Assembly: GCA_039654915.1 (NCBI GenBank)
Contig: CM077593.1
Coordinates: 38,038,501-38,102,500 of the forward strand
Length of the DNA: 64,000 nucleotides
DNA from: Aquilaria yunnanensis
Taxonomy: Eukaryota; Streptophyta; Magnoliopsida; Malvales; Thymelaeaceae
Direction: 5' to 3'
Shown: positions 21,477-33,365 of the stretch, piece after piece
Layout: each line of letters begins with the position of its first letter
Position numbering within the stretch: the stretch's first letter is position 1
The notes under the pieces: generated by a model
Told to the model about the DNA's origin: nothing
Database searches by the model: none
The model's input: only the letters and a program-made list of their open reading frames with translations
Program-made: the position numbers and the translations under genes

Positions 21477-22331
21477 TGATGCCCGGGGGCTTCATCGTTG
21501 GTAGTCATGGTGACTGATGGAGGGACTCCCGGAGAGGAAGAACGCCTGGTGGCCATTTTGCCCAAGGGAGAATACCTGAGATGCTCAGAAAAAGTGGGTT
21601 AGGAGGTCCCCGGGGTGTTTTTCCGGGGAGGAGCCTTCGACGCCCAAGTTAGTGGTGCTGAGAGAAGGCAGAGGAAATAGCACTGAGGGGTTCAGTGAAC
21701 TCGCCTGGAAGTATTTTCTCAAAGTGAGGAGTCAGGATGTCTGCCCGCCTGCCAGGGTGTATTCCCTGGTATTTATAGGAGTGCCTAGCCTGTTCAGATC
21801 TTGACACGTGTACGGTCAGATGTTCCTGAATTTCTGGGCGTAGGGGGCAAGTAGCCGGTGGCAGGCCCCTTGAGCCTTGAGCCGAGACGGGCCATGATGT
21901 GACTTTGATGGCGTCAGCGTGTCAGGGCGCCGTTTGAGGCGACTTGTGATGTCTGTGGGCGACATGTCAGAGGCTTCCTTAAATGCTCCTGCCGTACTCC
22001 CGAGGTCCCTGGGCGAGGTCGTCCTCTGGTACGGACGGTGCCTCTTCGGGAAACATACCCTCAGTTCGGGGGTTCCCATCTTCAGGGAGTTCCACCTTCG
22101 GGAAGATCATGTTCGGCCCGCAATAGCTGGTGCCTATTTTCCGAAGGCGATCTGTTTACAACCTCGGGGGGGCTAGTAGTATCCTCAAGTTTCCTGGCGT
22201 GCCGGGCCCGGAGCTCTTCGGCTATCTCCCGAGGTGTATGATCCCACCTTTTCTCGGGTAGCGCAAGTTTCTTCTGGCCATTCTTGTGGCAGGGAGTTCG
22301 GCCAGATAGAGGCGATAGCCTTTGGCTATCA
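21477..22331 (-). repeat. Element C 5' LTR (855 bp)
   Basis: On the plus strand it runs from TGATGCCCGG to GGCTATCA, with matching TGAT/ATCA ends. The U3 end carries a 7-bp inverted repeat, GATAGCC-TTT-GGCTATC (22314-22330). A TATA box in sense orientation (CTATAAATACC) lies at 21768-21778. The ends and the TGGGCGTCG-type segment are shared with the solo LTR G in the opposite orientation, so both belong to one Tat family. Confidence 0.88.
21768..21778 (-). promoter_or_regulatory. TATA box of the C LTR
   Basis: CTATAAATACC on the minus strand. The corresponding site in G is TTATAAATATA near 34788-34798 on the plus strand. Confidence 0.6.
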
Positions 22332-24156
22332 GTACCTACAAGAAAATTATGAAGTAGTCCACATATCATAACGTATGTAACCTGCTGTGAGCTCACACCA
22401 CCTGAGAGTCTAATATATGCATATACCTAGGTCCCTTAAGACCTCTCCTCATCTTGGTCCTTGAACTACAAGGCATTGACTTGTCCTCTAGCAAGCTTAG
22501 CTTACCAGTTTAACTAGTGATAAATCACCAGTTGAACCTCTCCCATTTATGTTGTACAAGGGCATTATGGTGAGACTATTTTAGAAGCCATTAGGACCTT
22601 GCAGACTAGGTACACTAAGGTTTCACCTTGAAACCTCATGGCTAACTGCACAACTAGGCTACCAAGGGTTCTAAACCTTTCACCCAAGCTAGTGATACCT
22701 AGTTGTGATCCTTTGTAAACTAGTTTTGTTGGTTATGGTACAAGTAACCATAAAGCATTAGAAAACTCAATAAAACTTGTGGGGCTTCAAGGAATTTTAA
22801 AAGTCTTGGCATACCCCCAGAATGCTTAGACCCCAAGGTACCCTAAGAACCCCATTAGGTCTCCCCTTGACTTTCCTAGCCAAACTTGGAAAATACAGCC
22901 AACATGCCTATGGCAACGCATTGCCACAGTTGGTAATGTTTGACCAGTTCTTCTTGTAATGGTGATGCATCACGGGTACTGGCGACGATTGGTTACACGT
23001 CACCAATACCTACAAAAGCCTAGAAAATTCTGAATTTCACTGCTATGAACTTTGACACTTCCCAAATATATCAAACATGCTTGGATAGCCTTTAAACTTC
23101 ACATACATGTAAAACATGTTGCATAGATCATAACCAACTATCACAACCCAATTTGTGAGGCATTATAACATCATTCCAATCATCACAAACCTCATAGTCC
23201 ACCATAATTCAACCTTGCCCATTAACTAATGCTATTGCTTGAACTACTCGAATTCCTCAAGCAAACTCATTCCAATAGCATTAATTGAACTTGAACACAT
23301 AACTTCCTTACCTCAACTCTAAGCAACAAGCAAGAATTATGCAACTTTTTTGTGCCAACCAGGTTCCATAATCTCCAACCTACATTCCAAGCAAATATGG
23401 GCGCAAAACATCAAGTTACTAACTCCTAACCAAAACCCAAGCTCTCAATCAACTAATAAACATGAAATTGATCAAGAACACGTTGATTACCTCATTGAAA
23501 AAATAGGGCATGAAGTTACTAACTCCTAACCAAAATGCAAGCTCCCAATCAACTAATAAACATGAAATTGATCAAGAAAATGTTAATTACCTCGTCAAAA
23601 AAATAGGGGATAGAAGGAAATGTGCTTCCAAGCTCTAAAATCATGATTTTATGCTTCAAACAAGCTTCCAATGGCCTATATACTTATGGTGGTTGCACTT
23701 TTCACTTAAAATTCTTGATTTTGGACTCAACTGGATGAAGAAATGATGGTGTGAAGGATGAACTCGGGTTATGGCATATAAACCATCTTATGAACCATAT
23801 AAACGATATTTAAAATTAAAGCCACCAAAGTATTAGACATGGAACACTTAAACCCCCTCCTTTTGCTAACCTTAGTCATTCTTGATCAACTTTGTTTATT
23901 TCAACTAAGTTTTGGTTAAAGTTAACATTTAGGTTATAAAAACTCATTTTAACCACCCAGGACTTAGCCCAACTCATTGGGATGCAAAATTTCCTTTTTG
24001 GCCTCGAACCTCATTTAGCGCCTTAACCTTCTCGGAACTTAGCAAAATTTGCTAAACTTTCCTATTCTTACTATGTAAACTTAAATTAAGGTTCCAAACT
24101 TAATTTAGAGCAATTTACCTTCCCCGAGTATGCTTCCCACAGGGAGAGCCATAACA
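22332..24156 (-). repeat. Element D: old LTR of the E family, cut by C
   Basis: Aligns with the E LTR from about 25533 to 27257. It includes GAGCTCACA near 22390, a TATATGCATATAC stretch, decayed palindromes at 22910-23006, and an end CATAACA at 24151-24156 matching GTAACA in E. Divergence is high. The sequence after 24156 does not match the E interior, so D is probably a solo LTR; its left end would lie beyond the window. The expected 5-bp duplication next to it is CTGTA (24157-24161). Confidence 0.8.
22910..23006. repeat. Decayed palindrome cluster in D
   Basis: Counterpart of the E palindrome array. GGCAACGCATTGCC (about 22912), GTGATGCATCAC (about 22961, still a perfect palindrome) and TTGGTTACACGTCACCAA (22989) are derivable from GGCGACGCGTCGCC, mainly by CG to TG or CA changes. 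Confidence 0.6.
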
Positions 24157-24429
24157 CTGTACCACTATGTGAACTAATAACTAGTGGAACTAAGAAATGA
24201 ACAAAACCTAGGTGTGTACTTGCTAGGTCCTATTAGATAAGGCCAAATACGGGTGTGGTGTGTATGTTGCTTGCTTTGGTGCTTTGTATGTGTGTGGCGA
24301 CCCTTAGTAATTTGTTAGTTGTTATATTACCATGTTTCTTCTTTGTTTTTATCTCATCAATGCAAGAGCATTGGAGGTTAATGTTTCGGGCTTAACTAAA
24401 TAGGCACTTAGTACTATATGTTTCCCTTA
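24157..24429. other. Unresolved old repeat-derived stretch
   Basis: T/G-rich sequence with TGTGTGTGGCGACCCTTAG and a run resembling sense-orientation chromovirus LTR (TTGCTTGCTTTGGTGC). It is bounded by D on the left and the solo LTR G on the right. If G is removed it continues at 35020 with CCTTACTAAG and GACTCC, like the R-region motif of other LTRs here. It is probably a plus-strand LTR relic. No gene was seen. Confidence 0.4.
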
Positions 24430-24818
24430 TGATAGCCAAAGGGCAATCGGCCCCGAAGGAATCCATACGTATACGGCATCTTAGGCCAACACATCACCTT
24501 CGACCAAGAACAGGCAATCAGACCTCGATAAAATGAAGGCCTTAAGCACCGTCGGGCAAGCCAAATAAACCTCGCCTCCGAGAACACGTCAGACCAACTT
24601 TGGTCATAAAGAATTATTACTCCTCTTGAGGATAACCTCGGAATGACTCCGTGCGTCCAAGTCCACCTTCGGATATTCTCTGGACCACTTTCGGAACATA
24701 TCCTCGAGGATATCATCGCCAAGGACCGAACCTAACCTCGGGAAAGTCTAGCTGGAGGTATCTCATATAAAAAAGAGACCGCCCTCCGAAGATGTTTACC
24801 ACTCCAGGATACCCCTAG
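24430..24818 (+). mobile_element. Solo Tat LTR G, left part
   Basis: Starts TGATAGCCAAAGGGCAATCGG, matching the sense start of the C LTR. It is preceded by CCTTA (24425-24429). It is interrupted by E at 24819 and resumes at 34526. The two parts total about 883 bp, close to the 855 bp of C. Confidence 0.85.
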
Positions 24819-25499
24819 TGACACGATCCCCGTGCCCCTGCCCGGGATACCCTGTGAGCGTTTGTCTCACGGTGGATTGTAATTGGCTAGCTGGTTATGT
24901 GTGTGGATTAAATCCAATGCTACTAGTTGATTAACCTAGAAATGCAATATGTATGCACTTATGCTTTGACTTGGTTTATTAAAACCATAAAACATTTAAT
25001 CATTTGGACATTTAGCCGGCTAAGTAAAATTCTATATAAATAAATACAAAATGCCAAAGCATATCAAAATCAACCTTTGAGTGATTAACTACACATACAC
25101 CGCTCGTGAAAGCATTTATACATAAGTAATTAATGCTCTCACCCAAAGAACAATCCCCTGAGTCAAGGACTCTTTATAACATAAATACTGGAGGCAAAAT
25201 AGAGTACTGTATCAAAATACAAGACTTTGCTGAGATCTTTTACCCTAGCTCCCACTTTGGACTCCTGTCCCAGTGGCGAGTCTCACAAGTCCTTTGCCAA
25301 GTGCTACTAGGCTCTGCAGCCAAAGGAAGAAGCAAGTTAGTACCACAGCCTGACCAACAGACCAACTAAATACTTAAGCAAGCTAGAAACTTAAAGTTTC
25401 TCAACTACCGTACCTTTACAGACAAAAAGGTACTACCGTGATAATCCTCAGCGATTATCCGGTCCTGCTACTCCAGACTCTGCATAACAAACAGGGAGT

Positions 25500-25516
25500 G
25501 AGAATTCAACATTCTC
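25500..25516 (-). promoter_or_regulatory. R-region hairpin in the E 3' LTR
   Basis: GAGAAT-TCAAC-ATTCTC, a 6-bp stem with a 5-nt loop, followed by AGTAAGG on the plus strand. In sense orientation it lies 80-90 nt downstream of the TATA tract. Confidence 0.65.
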
Positions 25517-25594
25517 AGTAAGGGTCTTCGATGTACCTGCAAGAAAAAGCTAGGACTCTGGCTGCGAGCTCACACAGCATGAGGGTACTAGTCA

Positions 25595-25606
25595 TATATA
25601 TATATA
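25595..25606 (-). promoter_or_regulatory. TATA tract of the E 3' LTR
   Basis: (TA)6 preceded in sense orientation by GGACCTAG. The equivalent in the 5' LTR is 32859-32870. Confidence 0.55.
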
Positions 25607-26101
25607 CTAGGTCCGTAAACCTCTCCTCAAGTAGTCCTCTGTATCAGGCCAAGTGCAATCACTTAGCAACCTGACACATATGGCCCAAGGGCGAACCTTA
25701 GCAAGCCCCAAACAATCATAAAACCTCTCACCTAATTGTTATGCAGGGGAATTTATGACGGGACTTGTAGACTAGGCCGCAGGGCCTCTTTGATGTAAAC
25801 TAGATGAACAAGGTTTCACCTCGTGGCCTCGTGTCTCCGGCACGGCTAGGCCGACGAGGGTTCTAAACCTCTCACCTGAGCTATTGATAGTTAATTAAGT
25901 TCAATTGTAACATTTGTTTCCTTACCTGTTGCCTAAGCAACCTACTTACCTCAAACAGTTCAAGAAAACTCATACTTCCGGTGAGACTTTCAGAAGTCTC
26001 GGAGTACCATCGGGATCCTCGGACCCTTAGGCACGTTCCGAACCTTCCGTAGTCTCGGTCGGGTCAACGCAGCAAAAAGTCAAACCCCCCATTTTTAGGT
26101 G

Positions 26102-26227
26102 TTGGCGCCGCGTCGCCAAAGGCAAAAGGAATTGGCGACGCGTCGCCGACGAACAAACGCTCTGTGACCGAAAAATGAATTGGCGACGCGTCGCCAATCA
26201 TCGGGCGAATTGGCGCCGCGTCGCCAA
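26102..26227. repeat. Four CpG palindromes, E 3' LTR
   Basis: Units of 18 bp start at 26102, 26132, 26180 and 26210, spaced 30, 48 and 30 bp. The third, TTGGCGACGCGTCGCCAA, is a perfect palindrome; the others differ at one or two bases (GGCGCC left arm, or final GA). Each holds four CpG sites. They lie about 500 bp upstream of the TATA tract in sense orientation, where a U3 enhancer or a protein-binding site would be placed. No binding factor can be named. Confidence 0.75.
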
Positions 26228-27214
26228 TTTTGCATTTTTGCAGAATTTGGCCGATTGCTGCTATGAACTTTGGCAACCAAATACATATAGCAAACATGCA
26301 TCAAAAGTTACCAAATTTCATACACATGAAGTACATGTTGCAAGGAACAAAACCAACTATCAAAGCTAAACTATGATGCATTAGAAACATCAAACCAATC
26401 CTTCGAACATAGCTAGTCCATCATAATTCCCAAAACGTTTCTTCACACCATACCCAAAAATTACTCAACTTTCTCAATCCATTTCAATCCAAAAGCAATC
26501 CAACAACTTAAAAACACTTTCTCCCTTACCTTAACACCAAGAACAAGCAAGAATTCGAACCCTTCCTCTTCCAAACAAGCTTCCAAAGTTCTACACAAAA
26601 CCATACCAAAACAAAGCTCTAAAACATCAAAAACATATCTTTCAACCAAAACCCAAGCTTCCAATCAACCAAATAACACGAATTCAATCAACAACATAAC
26701 TCATACCTCGTTCAAAAACAGGGGATGGAGAAAAACGCTCTTCCACGCCTCAAAAACAAGGATTCAAGCTTGAAAATGCATCCTCCAAGCTTAAACACCC
26801 TTAATTGCGCCTCTTGGCACCAAAAGCTTTTGATTCCAAGCTTAATTTGAGAGAGAAATGGAGTGGAGAAGCTGGAACACGGGTTATGTAGCTCCAAACC
26901 CTTCTTCCCTCGTCTTAAACTCCACTTAACCCCTCAAACCACCAAGGTTTCAAGTTTTGTGCAATTAGGTCCCCCATTTTTGTAACTTAACAGTTCTTGA
27001 TTAAATTCTTGTCTATTTGTTGAGTTTGAGTTAAGGTTAAAAGTTAAGTTCTAAAAATTCATTTTAAAACACTCGGGACTCGTCCCGGCCACTCAGGGTG
27101 CAAAATTACCATTTTGCCCCTGAACTTAGTTCAGAGCTTTATTCTTGTCGGAACTTAGTGAACTTTGGCAAACTTCTTAATTCTTGCTAGGAAAACTTAA
27201 ATTAAACTTCTACA

Positions 27215-30200
27215 CTAAATTCTAAAGTCCTTACCTCCCTCTAGAAGGGCCGTAACATTCTCCCCTCCTTCTGGAATTTGGTCCCCCAAATTCCGCTGCA
27301 ACTCTGGAAAAACACCAGGATATCTTTTCAGCATATCCTGCTCCGTCTCCCAGGTAGCTTCCTCCTCACTATGGTTAGACCAAAGGATCTTAACCATCGG
27401 AATCCATTTAGTCCGTAGTTTCTTGACTTGCCTATCCAAAATTTGAACTGGTTTCTCTTCATAAGTCAAGTCTTCCTGAATGGGTATCACTGAAGGATTT
27501 TCTACCTGTCCGGGCTCAACTGTGCACTTCCTGAGTAAACTAACGTGAAACACATTATGCACTTGAGAAAGGTTAGGCGGTAAAGCCAACCGATAAGCAA
27601 CTTTCCCAACTTTCTCTAACACTTCATAAGGTCCAATGAACCTTGGAGCTAACTTGCCCCTCTGTCCAAAACGACTAACTCCTCTCATGGGCGACACCTT
27701 CAGAAGTACTTTGTCACCAACCTCAAAACTCAATTCTCTTCTTCTCCTGTTTGCATACTTAGTCTGTCTGTCATTAGCTGTCTTGATTCTCTGCTGAATC
27801 AACTTAATCTTAGCTGTAGTGTCAGCTATGATCTCAGGTCCAATAACCACTCTGTCTGTTGGATCTGCCCAACAATGAGGTGTCATACACCGTCTCCCAT
27901 ACAAAGCTTCATAGGGCGCCATTCCAATAACAGATTGATGACTGTTATTATAGGCAAACTCGATCAGTGGTAAGTGCTGATCCCAATCACCTCTGAAATC
28001 AATGACACACATGCGTAGCATGTCCTCTAAAGTCTGAATCACCCTCTCTGACTGTCCGTCAGTCTGTGGATGAAAAGCGGTACTGAGGCTAACTTTACTG
28101 CCCAATGCTTCCTGAAAAGCATTCCAAAACCGTGATGTAAATCGTGGATCTCTGTCTAATATGATCTGATCCGGTATCCCATGGAGTCTCACAATCTCCC
28201 TAAGATATAACTAAGCCAACCTCTCCAATGTATAGGTGACTCTGATCGGTATAAAGTGTGCCGACTTCGTCAATCTGTCAACCACTACCCAAATAGCATC
28301 ATGCTGACTCCGGGTGGTCAGTAACCCCACTAGGAAATCCATAGTAACGGATCCCCACTTCCTCACTGGTAGAGATAAACTCTGAAGTGTGCCTGCTGGT
28401 TTCTGGTGTTCAGCTTTCACCACCTGACATGTCAAACACTTTGCCACATGTCCTCGTACATCTCTCTTCAGTCCTGGCCACCAAAAATGTGTCTTCAGAT
28501 CTTGATACATCTTACTAACACCAGGGTGAATACTCAATGTGCTGCTATGTGCCTCCTGTAGGACTTGCTGCCTAAGTCCCTCAACATTCGACACATAGAG
28601 TCGATCACCATAATGCAGTATTCCATCTTTGTACTTAAACTCTTTCTTCAAAGCACTAGTCTTAGCTTCACCCGAAATCTTCTTCAACAATGGATCTTTC
28701 AACTGAGCTTCTCTGACTCTGGCTAACCAAGCCGTTTGAATCTCCAAAACGTAGACTAAGGATTTTTCTCGACTTTGCCATAATTCATGCAAAGCTAAGA
28801 AACAGTCCTTCAATGCTCCTTCTGAAGAATCTGTAGCCTGATCCTTGGACAAGATCACTCCTGTGTACTTCCGGCTCAAAGCATCTGCTACCACGTTCCC
28901 TTTACCAGCATAATACTCGATCAAACAATCATAGTCTTTAATGTACTCAATCCATCGCCGCTGTCTCATGTTCAGATCCTTCTGAGTAAACAAATACTTC
29001 AAACTCTTGTGATCAGTGAAGATTCTGAACGATCTTCCCATCAAATAATGTCTCCATAATTTCAGTGCAAAGATCACTGCTGCAAGCTCAAGATCATGAA
29101 CAGGGTAGTTCAACTCATTAGGCCTCAGCTGTCTCGAACCATAAGCAATCACCTGACTGTCCTGATGTAGAACACAACCCAAACCTGAACCTGACGCATC
29201 AGTATAAACTGTAAAGACTCTGTCCGGGTCTGGTAACACAAGTATGGGTGCACTGGTCAACTTTTCCTTCAGCTTCATGTAGGCTTCTTCACACTTCGGT
29301 GTCCACTCGAATTTCTGAGCTTTCCGGGTCAATGCTGTCAACGGCGTAGCTATCACAGAGAATTTCTCTATGAAGCGTCTGTAGTAACCTGCTAAACCCA
29401 AGAAACTCCTGACCTCTGTAACTGTAGTCGGTCTCTTCCATTCAACCACTGCTTGAACCTTTTCAGGATCAACTGACAAACCTTGAGCACTGATAATATG
29501 CCCCAAAAACTGAATCCTCTCGGACCAAAACTCACACTTAGATAATTTTGCATAGTACCGATTATCCTTCAGCACTTGCAAAACCGTTCTAAGGTGCTCC
29601 TCATGCTCTGCTGTAGACTGTGAATAGATCAGAATATCATCGATGAAAACCTCAACAAACTGATCCAGAAATGGCTTAAAGATCCGATTCATAGCTTCCA
29701 TGAATACTGCTGGAGCATTAGTCACACCGAAAGGCATAACCGTATACTCATAATGTCCGTATCTCGTCCTGAAGGCAGTCTTCGGAATGTCTTCCTCCTT
29801 AACTCTGATCTGAAAATACCCAGACCGAAGATCAATCCTGGAAAACACTCTCGCTCCTCTGAGTCTGTCAAACAAATCATCAATTTTAGGAAGTGGATAC
29901 TTATTTTTAACTGTCACTGCATTCAACTTCCTGTAATCGATGCACAACCTGAAAGTCCCATCTTTCTTCTTCACAAATAACACTGGAGCTCCCCACGGTG
30001 ATACACTCGGTCTTATGAAACCTTTCCCTAGCAGTTCCTCCAACTGCTTCTTCAACTCATCCATCTCAGGAGCCGACATCCTATAAGGTGGTACTGAAAT
30101 AGGCTCAACCCCTGGTTGCAGATGGATAGCAAACTCAGTATCCCTCCTAGGTGGTAACCCAGGTAACTCCACTGGAAACACCTCAGGAAACTGATTAGCT

Positions 30201-31951
30201 ACAGGAATGCTCCCCAATTCTTCCTCCATAGCTACTCCATTCAACGAGTAATACTCCTCTTCACCAACTACAGGGATGGTATCAATAAGTCTAAGGTGTA
30301 AACTCTTAGCACTAGATGCCAACCCTCCTGTGCAAGTCACTCTAGCTCCTTGAGCATCAGTGATGCCAACTGAGTGATTCACACAGTTAATTTGTGCCTT
30401 GTGCTTACTCAACCAATCCATTCCCAGCACCAGGTCATATGATTTCAACTCAATCACCCACAACTCACAACAAAAATCATGATCACCTAACTGCAAAGGA
30501 TACCTAGTAACCACTTCATTGGTCACAATAAAACCTCTCCCTGCAGTCCTGATGAGTCTCAACTCACCCGCAATTTCACGCTGTAAACTATGCTTATCTA
30601 CCAAGGCAGAAGATATCACTGAAAGAGTAGCTCCCGTATCGAAAAGCACTCTAACACTACTGCTCAGAAAAGTAAAATTACCTCGTACAGCTAGCGGTTC
30701 TCTGGTCGCCTGGTTTGTCAAAGCGAAGACTCTCTGGTTCACTGCTGCAGCAACTACTCCAGGCCGGTTCCCAATAGCAAGCGGTACTGGAGGTAAAGCC
30801 CGAGGCGGACCTGTAACTGAACGAACTCTTGGGCAGTCCCTGGCCCAATGCCCTCTCTGACCACAGACATTACAAATATCTGTACCCAGAGTACATGGTC
30901 TTCCACCATGGAACCGTCTGCACCTAGGACACACACCTGTCCTCCTCTTCTTAGATGGATCCTGGTTCCCTACCATTGGTCGCTTTCCAGCACTTTTCCC
31001 TAAGTTAGATGGCCCAGCTTCTACCTTTTTCACAGGTGCTCTGGAATCCTCGAATTCCCTTTCCAATGCCAATGCCTTCTGAACCATCTGGCGATAACTC
31101 CTGATGTCAACTGTCGCCATATACCTCCTGAAAATAGGCTTCAGGCCCTGGGAAAACTTCTTGGCTTTCAACTCATCATTACCCAACATGTACGGAGCAT
31201 ACCGGATAAGTGAGTTGTAGCGCTGCTCATACTCTCGTACTGACATCTCCCCCTGTGTCAGATTCTCAAACTGGATCCTCCTCTGATCCTGTGCAGCTTC
31301 ACTAATATACTCCTGTCTAAACTTCTTCTCGAAGTCTGACCACTTGAGCACCTTTTTCTTGTGCTCTGGGCGAGTGCCATTACTCTCCCTCAGCAGCTCC
31401 ATCACATCATCCCACCAAAGACTGGCTCTCCCTCTCAGAAAGAAAGGTACTAGAACCATCCTCTGCTCTGTCTCATAGCCACCACAAGTAAAGAGTCGGT
31501 TCATAACAGACAACCAATCCTCTGCTCTATCAGGATCTCCTGTCCCGTCGAAGCTAGGTGGATCAACTGTCTTGAACTTTTCCAGCAACCTCATCTGATG
31601 TGGAGTGTCTCCCCTCCTTGGAGCCTCCATCATCTCTGGTTCCTCAACCTCCTCAAGAACTTGATTTCTGGGTTCCTAAGCTCTAGGCACTTGCTGTTGC
31701 TCAGCATACCTTTCCTGTTCCTGTTGTGGCTCAACTTCCTCCTGGGCAACACCTCTGTCCCCATAATCTCTGAACATCTCTGTTACTAGAGTGTTCATGC
31801 CCTGTGCCACCTGAGCCATAGTCTCAGTCAAACTCTGTAGCACTCTGGATATCTCATCCAACCTTGCCACAACTGGGTCACTAGAACCTTCACCAGGTTC
31901 CCTAGTCCCCCTCAAAATTCCAGACCTAGTATCAACCATAATAACCTGCAA
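27215..31951 (-). pseudogene. Element E gag-pol polyprotein with two nonsense codons
   Basis: One frame of 1578 codons plus stop. Gag has SLWWDDVM and [13 protein letters not shown], and a zinc knuckle [14 protein letters not shown] near residue 359. Protease [13 protein letters not shown] is near 434. RT has FIDDILIYS near 766; RNase H has [13 protein letters not shown] near 914. Integrase has a zinc domain ([20 protein letters not shown], about 1130-1175) and a core with DGQSERVIQTLEDMLR near 1290. The C-terminal chromodomain-like segment has RTKWIPMVKILW and EEATWETEQDMLKRYP. TAG codons interrupt at 31676-31678 (gag) and 28211-28213 (integrase); the sibling F has CAG at both. The last 14 or so codons lie in the 3' LTR. 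Start chosen at the ATG 31951, as in F; the next ATG (MVDTRSG) is four codons on. Confidence 0.95.
27258..27274 (-). other. Element E polypurine tract
   Basis: In sense orientation CCAGAAGGAGGGGAGAA abuts TGTTACGG of the 3' LTR. It also lies within the pol frame. Confidence 0.88.
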
Positions 31952-32063
31952 CCACAGCCAGACAACATTTCCCCAGATGTTGGTCAGTACTAACTTCCTA
32001 GCACTTGGACTTTACTACTAGATCTCAGTTTAAGCCTCCAATATCTATGAAATAAAACCCTTA

Positions 32064-32075
32064 GCTCTGATACCA
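32064..32075 (-). other. Element E primer binding site (initiator Met tRNA)
   Basis: TGGTATCAGAGC on the minus strand, 7 nt from the 5' LTR edge at 32083. Confidence 0.92.
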
Positions 32076-32763
32076 AAAACACTGACACGATCCCCGTGCC
32101 CCTGCCCGGGATACCCTGTGAGCGTTTGTCTCACGGTGGATTGTAATTGGCTAGCTGGTTATGTGTGTGGATTAAATCCAATGCTACTAGTTGATTAACC
32201 TAGAAATGCAATATGTATGCACTTATGCTTTGACTTGGTTTATTAAAACCATAAAACATTTAATCATTTGGACATTTAGCCGGCTAAGTAAAATTCTATA
32301 TAAATAAATACAAAATGCCAAAGCATATCAAAATCAACCTTTGAGTGATTAACTACACATACACCGCTCGTGAAAGCATTTATACATAAGTAATTAATGC
32401 TCTCACCCAAAGAACAATCCCCTGAGTCAAGGACTCTTTATAACATAAATACTGGAGGCAAAATAGAGTACTGTATCAAAATACAAGACTTTGCTGAGAT
32501 CTTTTACCCTAGCTCCCACTTTGGACTCCTGTCCCAGTGGCGAGTCTCACAAGTCCTTTGCCAAGTGCTACTAGGCTCTGCAGCCAAAGGAAGAAGCAAG
32601 TTAGTACCACAGCCTGACCAACAGACCAACTAAATACTTAAGCAAGCTAGAAACTTAAAGTTTCTCAACTACCGTACCTTTACAGACAAAAAGGTACTAC
32701 CGTGATAATCCTCAGCGATTATCCGGTCCTGCTACTCCAGACTCTGCATAACAAACAGGGAGT

Positions 32764-32780
32764 GAGAATTCAACATTCTC
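32764..32780 (-). promoter_or_regulatory. R-region hairpin in the E 5' LTR
   Basis: Same GAGAAT-TCAAC-ATTCTC hairpin as at 25500. Confidence 0.65.
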
Positions 32781-33365
32781 AGTAAGGGTCTTCGATGTAC
32801 CTGCAAGAAAAAGCTAGGACTCTGGCTGCGAGCTCACACAGCATGAGGGTACTAGTCATATATATATATACTAGGTCCGTAAACCTCTCCTCAAGTAGTC
32901 CTCTGTATCAGGCCAAGTGCAATCACTTAGCAACCTGACACATATGGCCCAAGGGCGAACCTTAGCAAGCCCCAAACAATCATAAAACCTCTCACCTAAT
33001 TGTTATGCAGGGGAATTTAGGACGGGACTTGTTGACTAGGCCGCAGGGCCTCTTTGATGTAAACTAGATGAACAAGGTTTTGCCTCGTGGCCTCGTGTCT
33101 CTGGCACGGCTAGGCTGACGAGGGTTCTAAACCTCTCACCTGAGCTATTGATAGTTAATTAAGTTCAATTGCAACATTTGTTTCCTTACTTGTTGCCTAA
33201 GCAACTTACTTACCTCAAACAGTTCAAGAAAACTCATACTTCCGGTGAGACTTTCGGAAGTCTCGGAGTACCATCGGGATCCTCGGACCCTTAGGCACGT
33301 TCCGAACCTTCCGTAGTCTCGGTCGGGTCAACGCAGCAAAAAGTCAAACCCCACATTTTTAGGTG

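Larger units (their letters stand above)
18608..22331 (-). mobile_element. Element C: Tat-type Ty3/gypsy retrotransposon, truncated by A
   Basis: Sense is minus. The 5' LTR (21477-22331) is followed directly by a TGGCGCCG primer site, then gag, protease and the first part of RT. The RT stops at 18608 where A begins. The rest should resume left of the window. The LTR edge at 22331 is followed by GTACC, which matches the GATGTACCTGCAAG stretch of E-type LTRs. C therefore inserted into D, and a GTACC duplication is expected beyond its far end. Confidence 0.88.
24819..27257 (-). repeat. Element E 3' LTR (2439 bp)
   Basis: Contains the R-region hairpin (25500-25516), a (TA)6 TATA tract (25595-25606) and a four-unit CpG palindrome array (26102-26227). 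A possible AATAAA polyadenylation signal in sense orientation is at 24975-24980. The U3 end (27215-27257) is also read as the last codons of pol. Confidence 0.96.

Noticed and set aside
21158..21565. Open frame beginning inside the C LTR as a separate gene
   Set aside because: It runs from the LTR through the primer site into gag. The LTR part is unlikely to be the translation start; it is the gag N-terminus read back into the leader.
26102..26227. Regular palindromic units considered as a CRISPR-like array
   Set aside because: Plant nuclear LTR context, only four units, unequal spacing, no unique-spacer structure and no cas genes. They are a U3 feature shared by sibling LTRs.
28192..28213. 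The stop between the two large E frames as a programmed readthrough or separate pol gene
   Set aside because: The frame does not shift, F reads through with CAG, and the break falls inside the integrase core, so it is a simple nonsense mutation.
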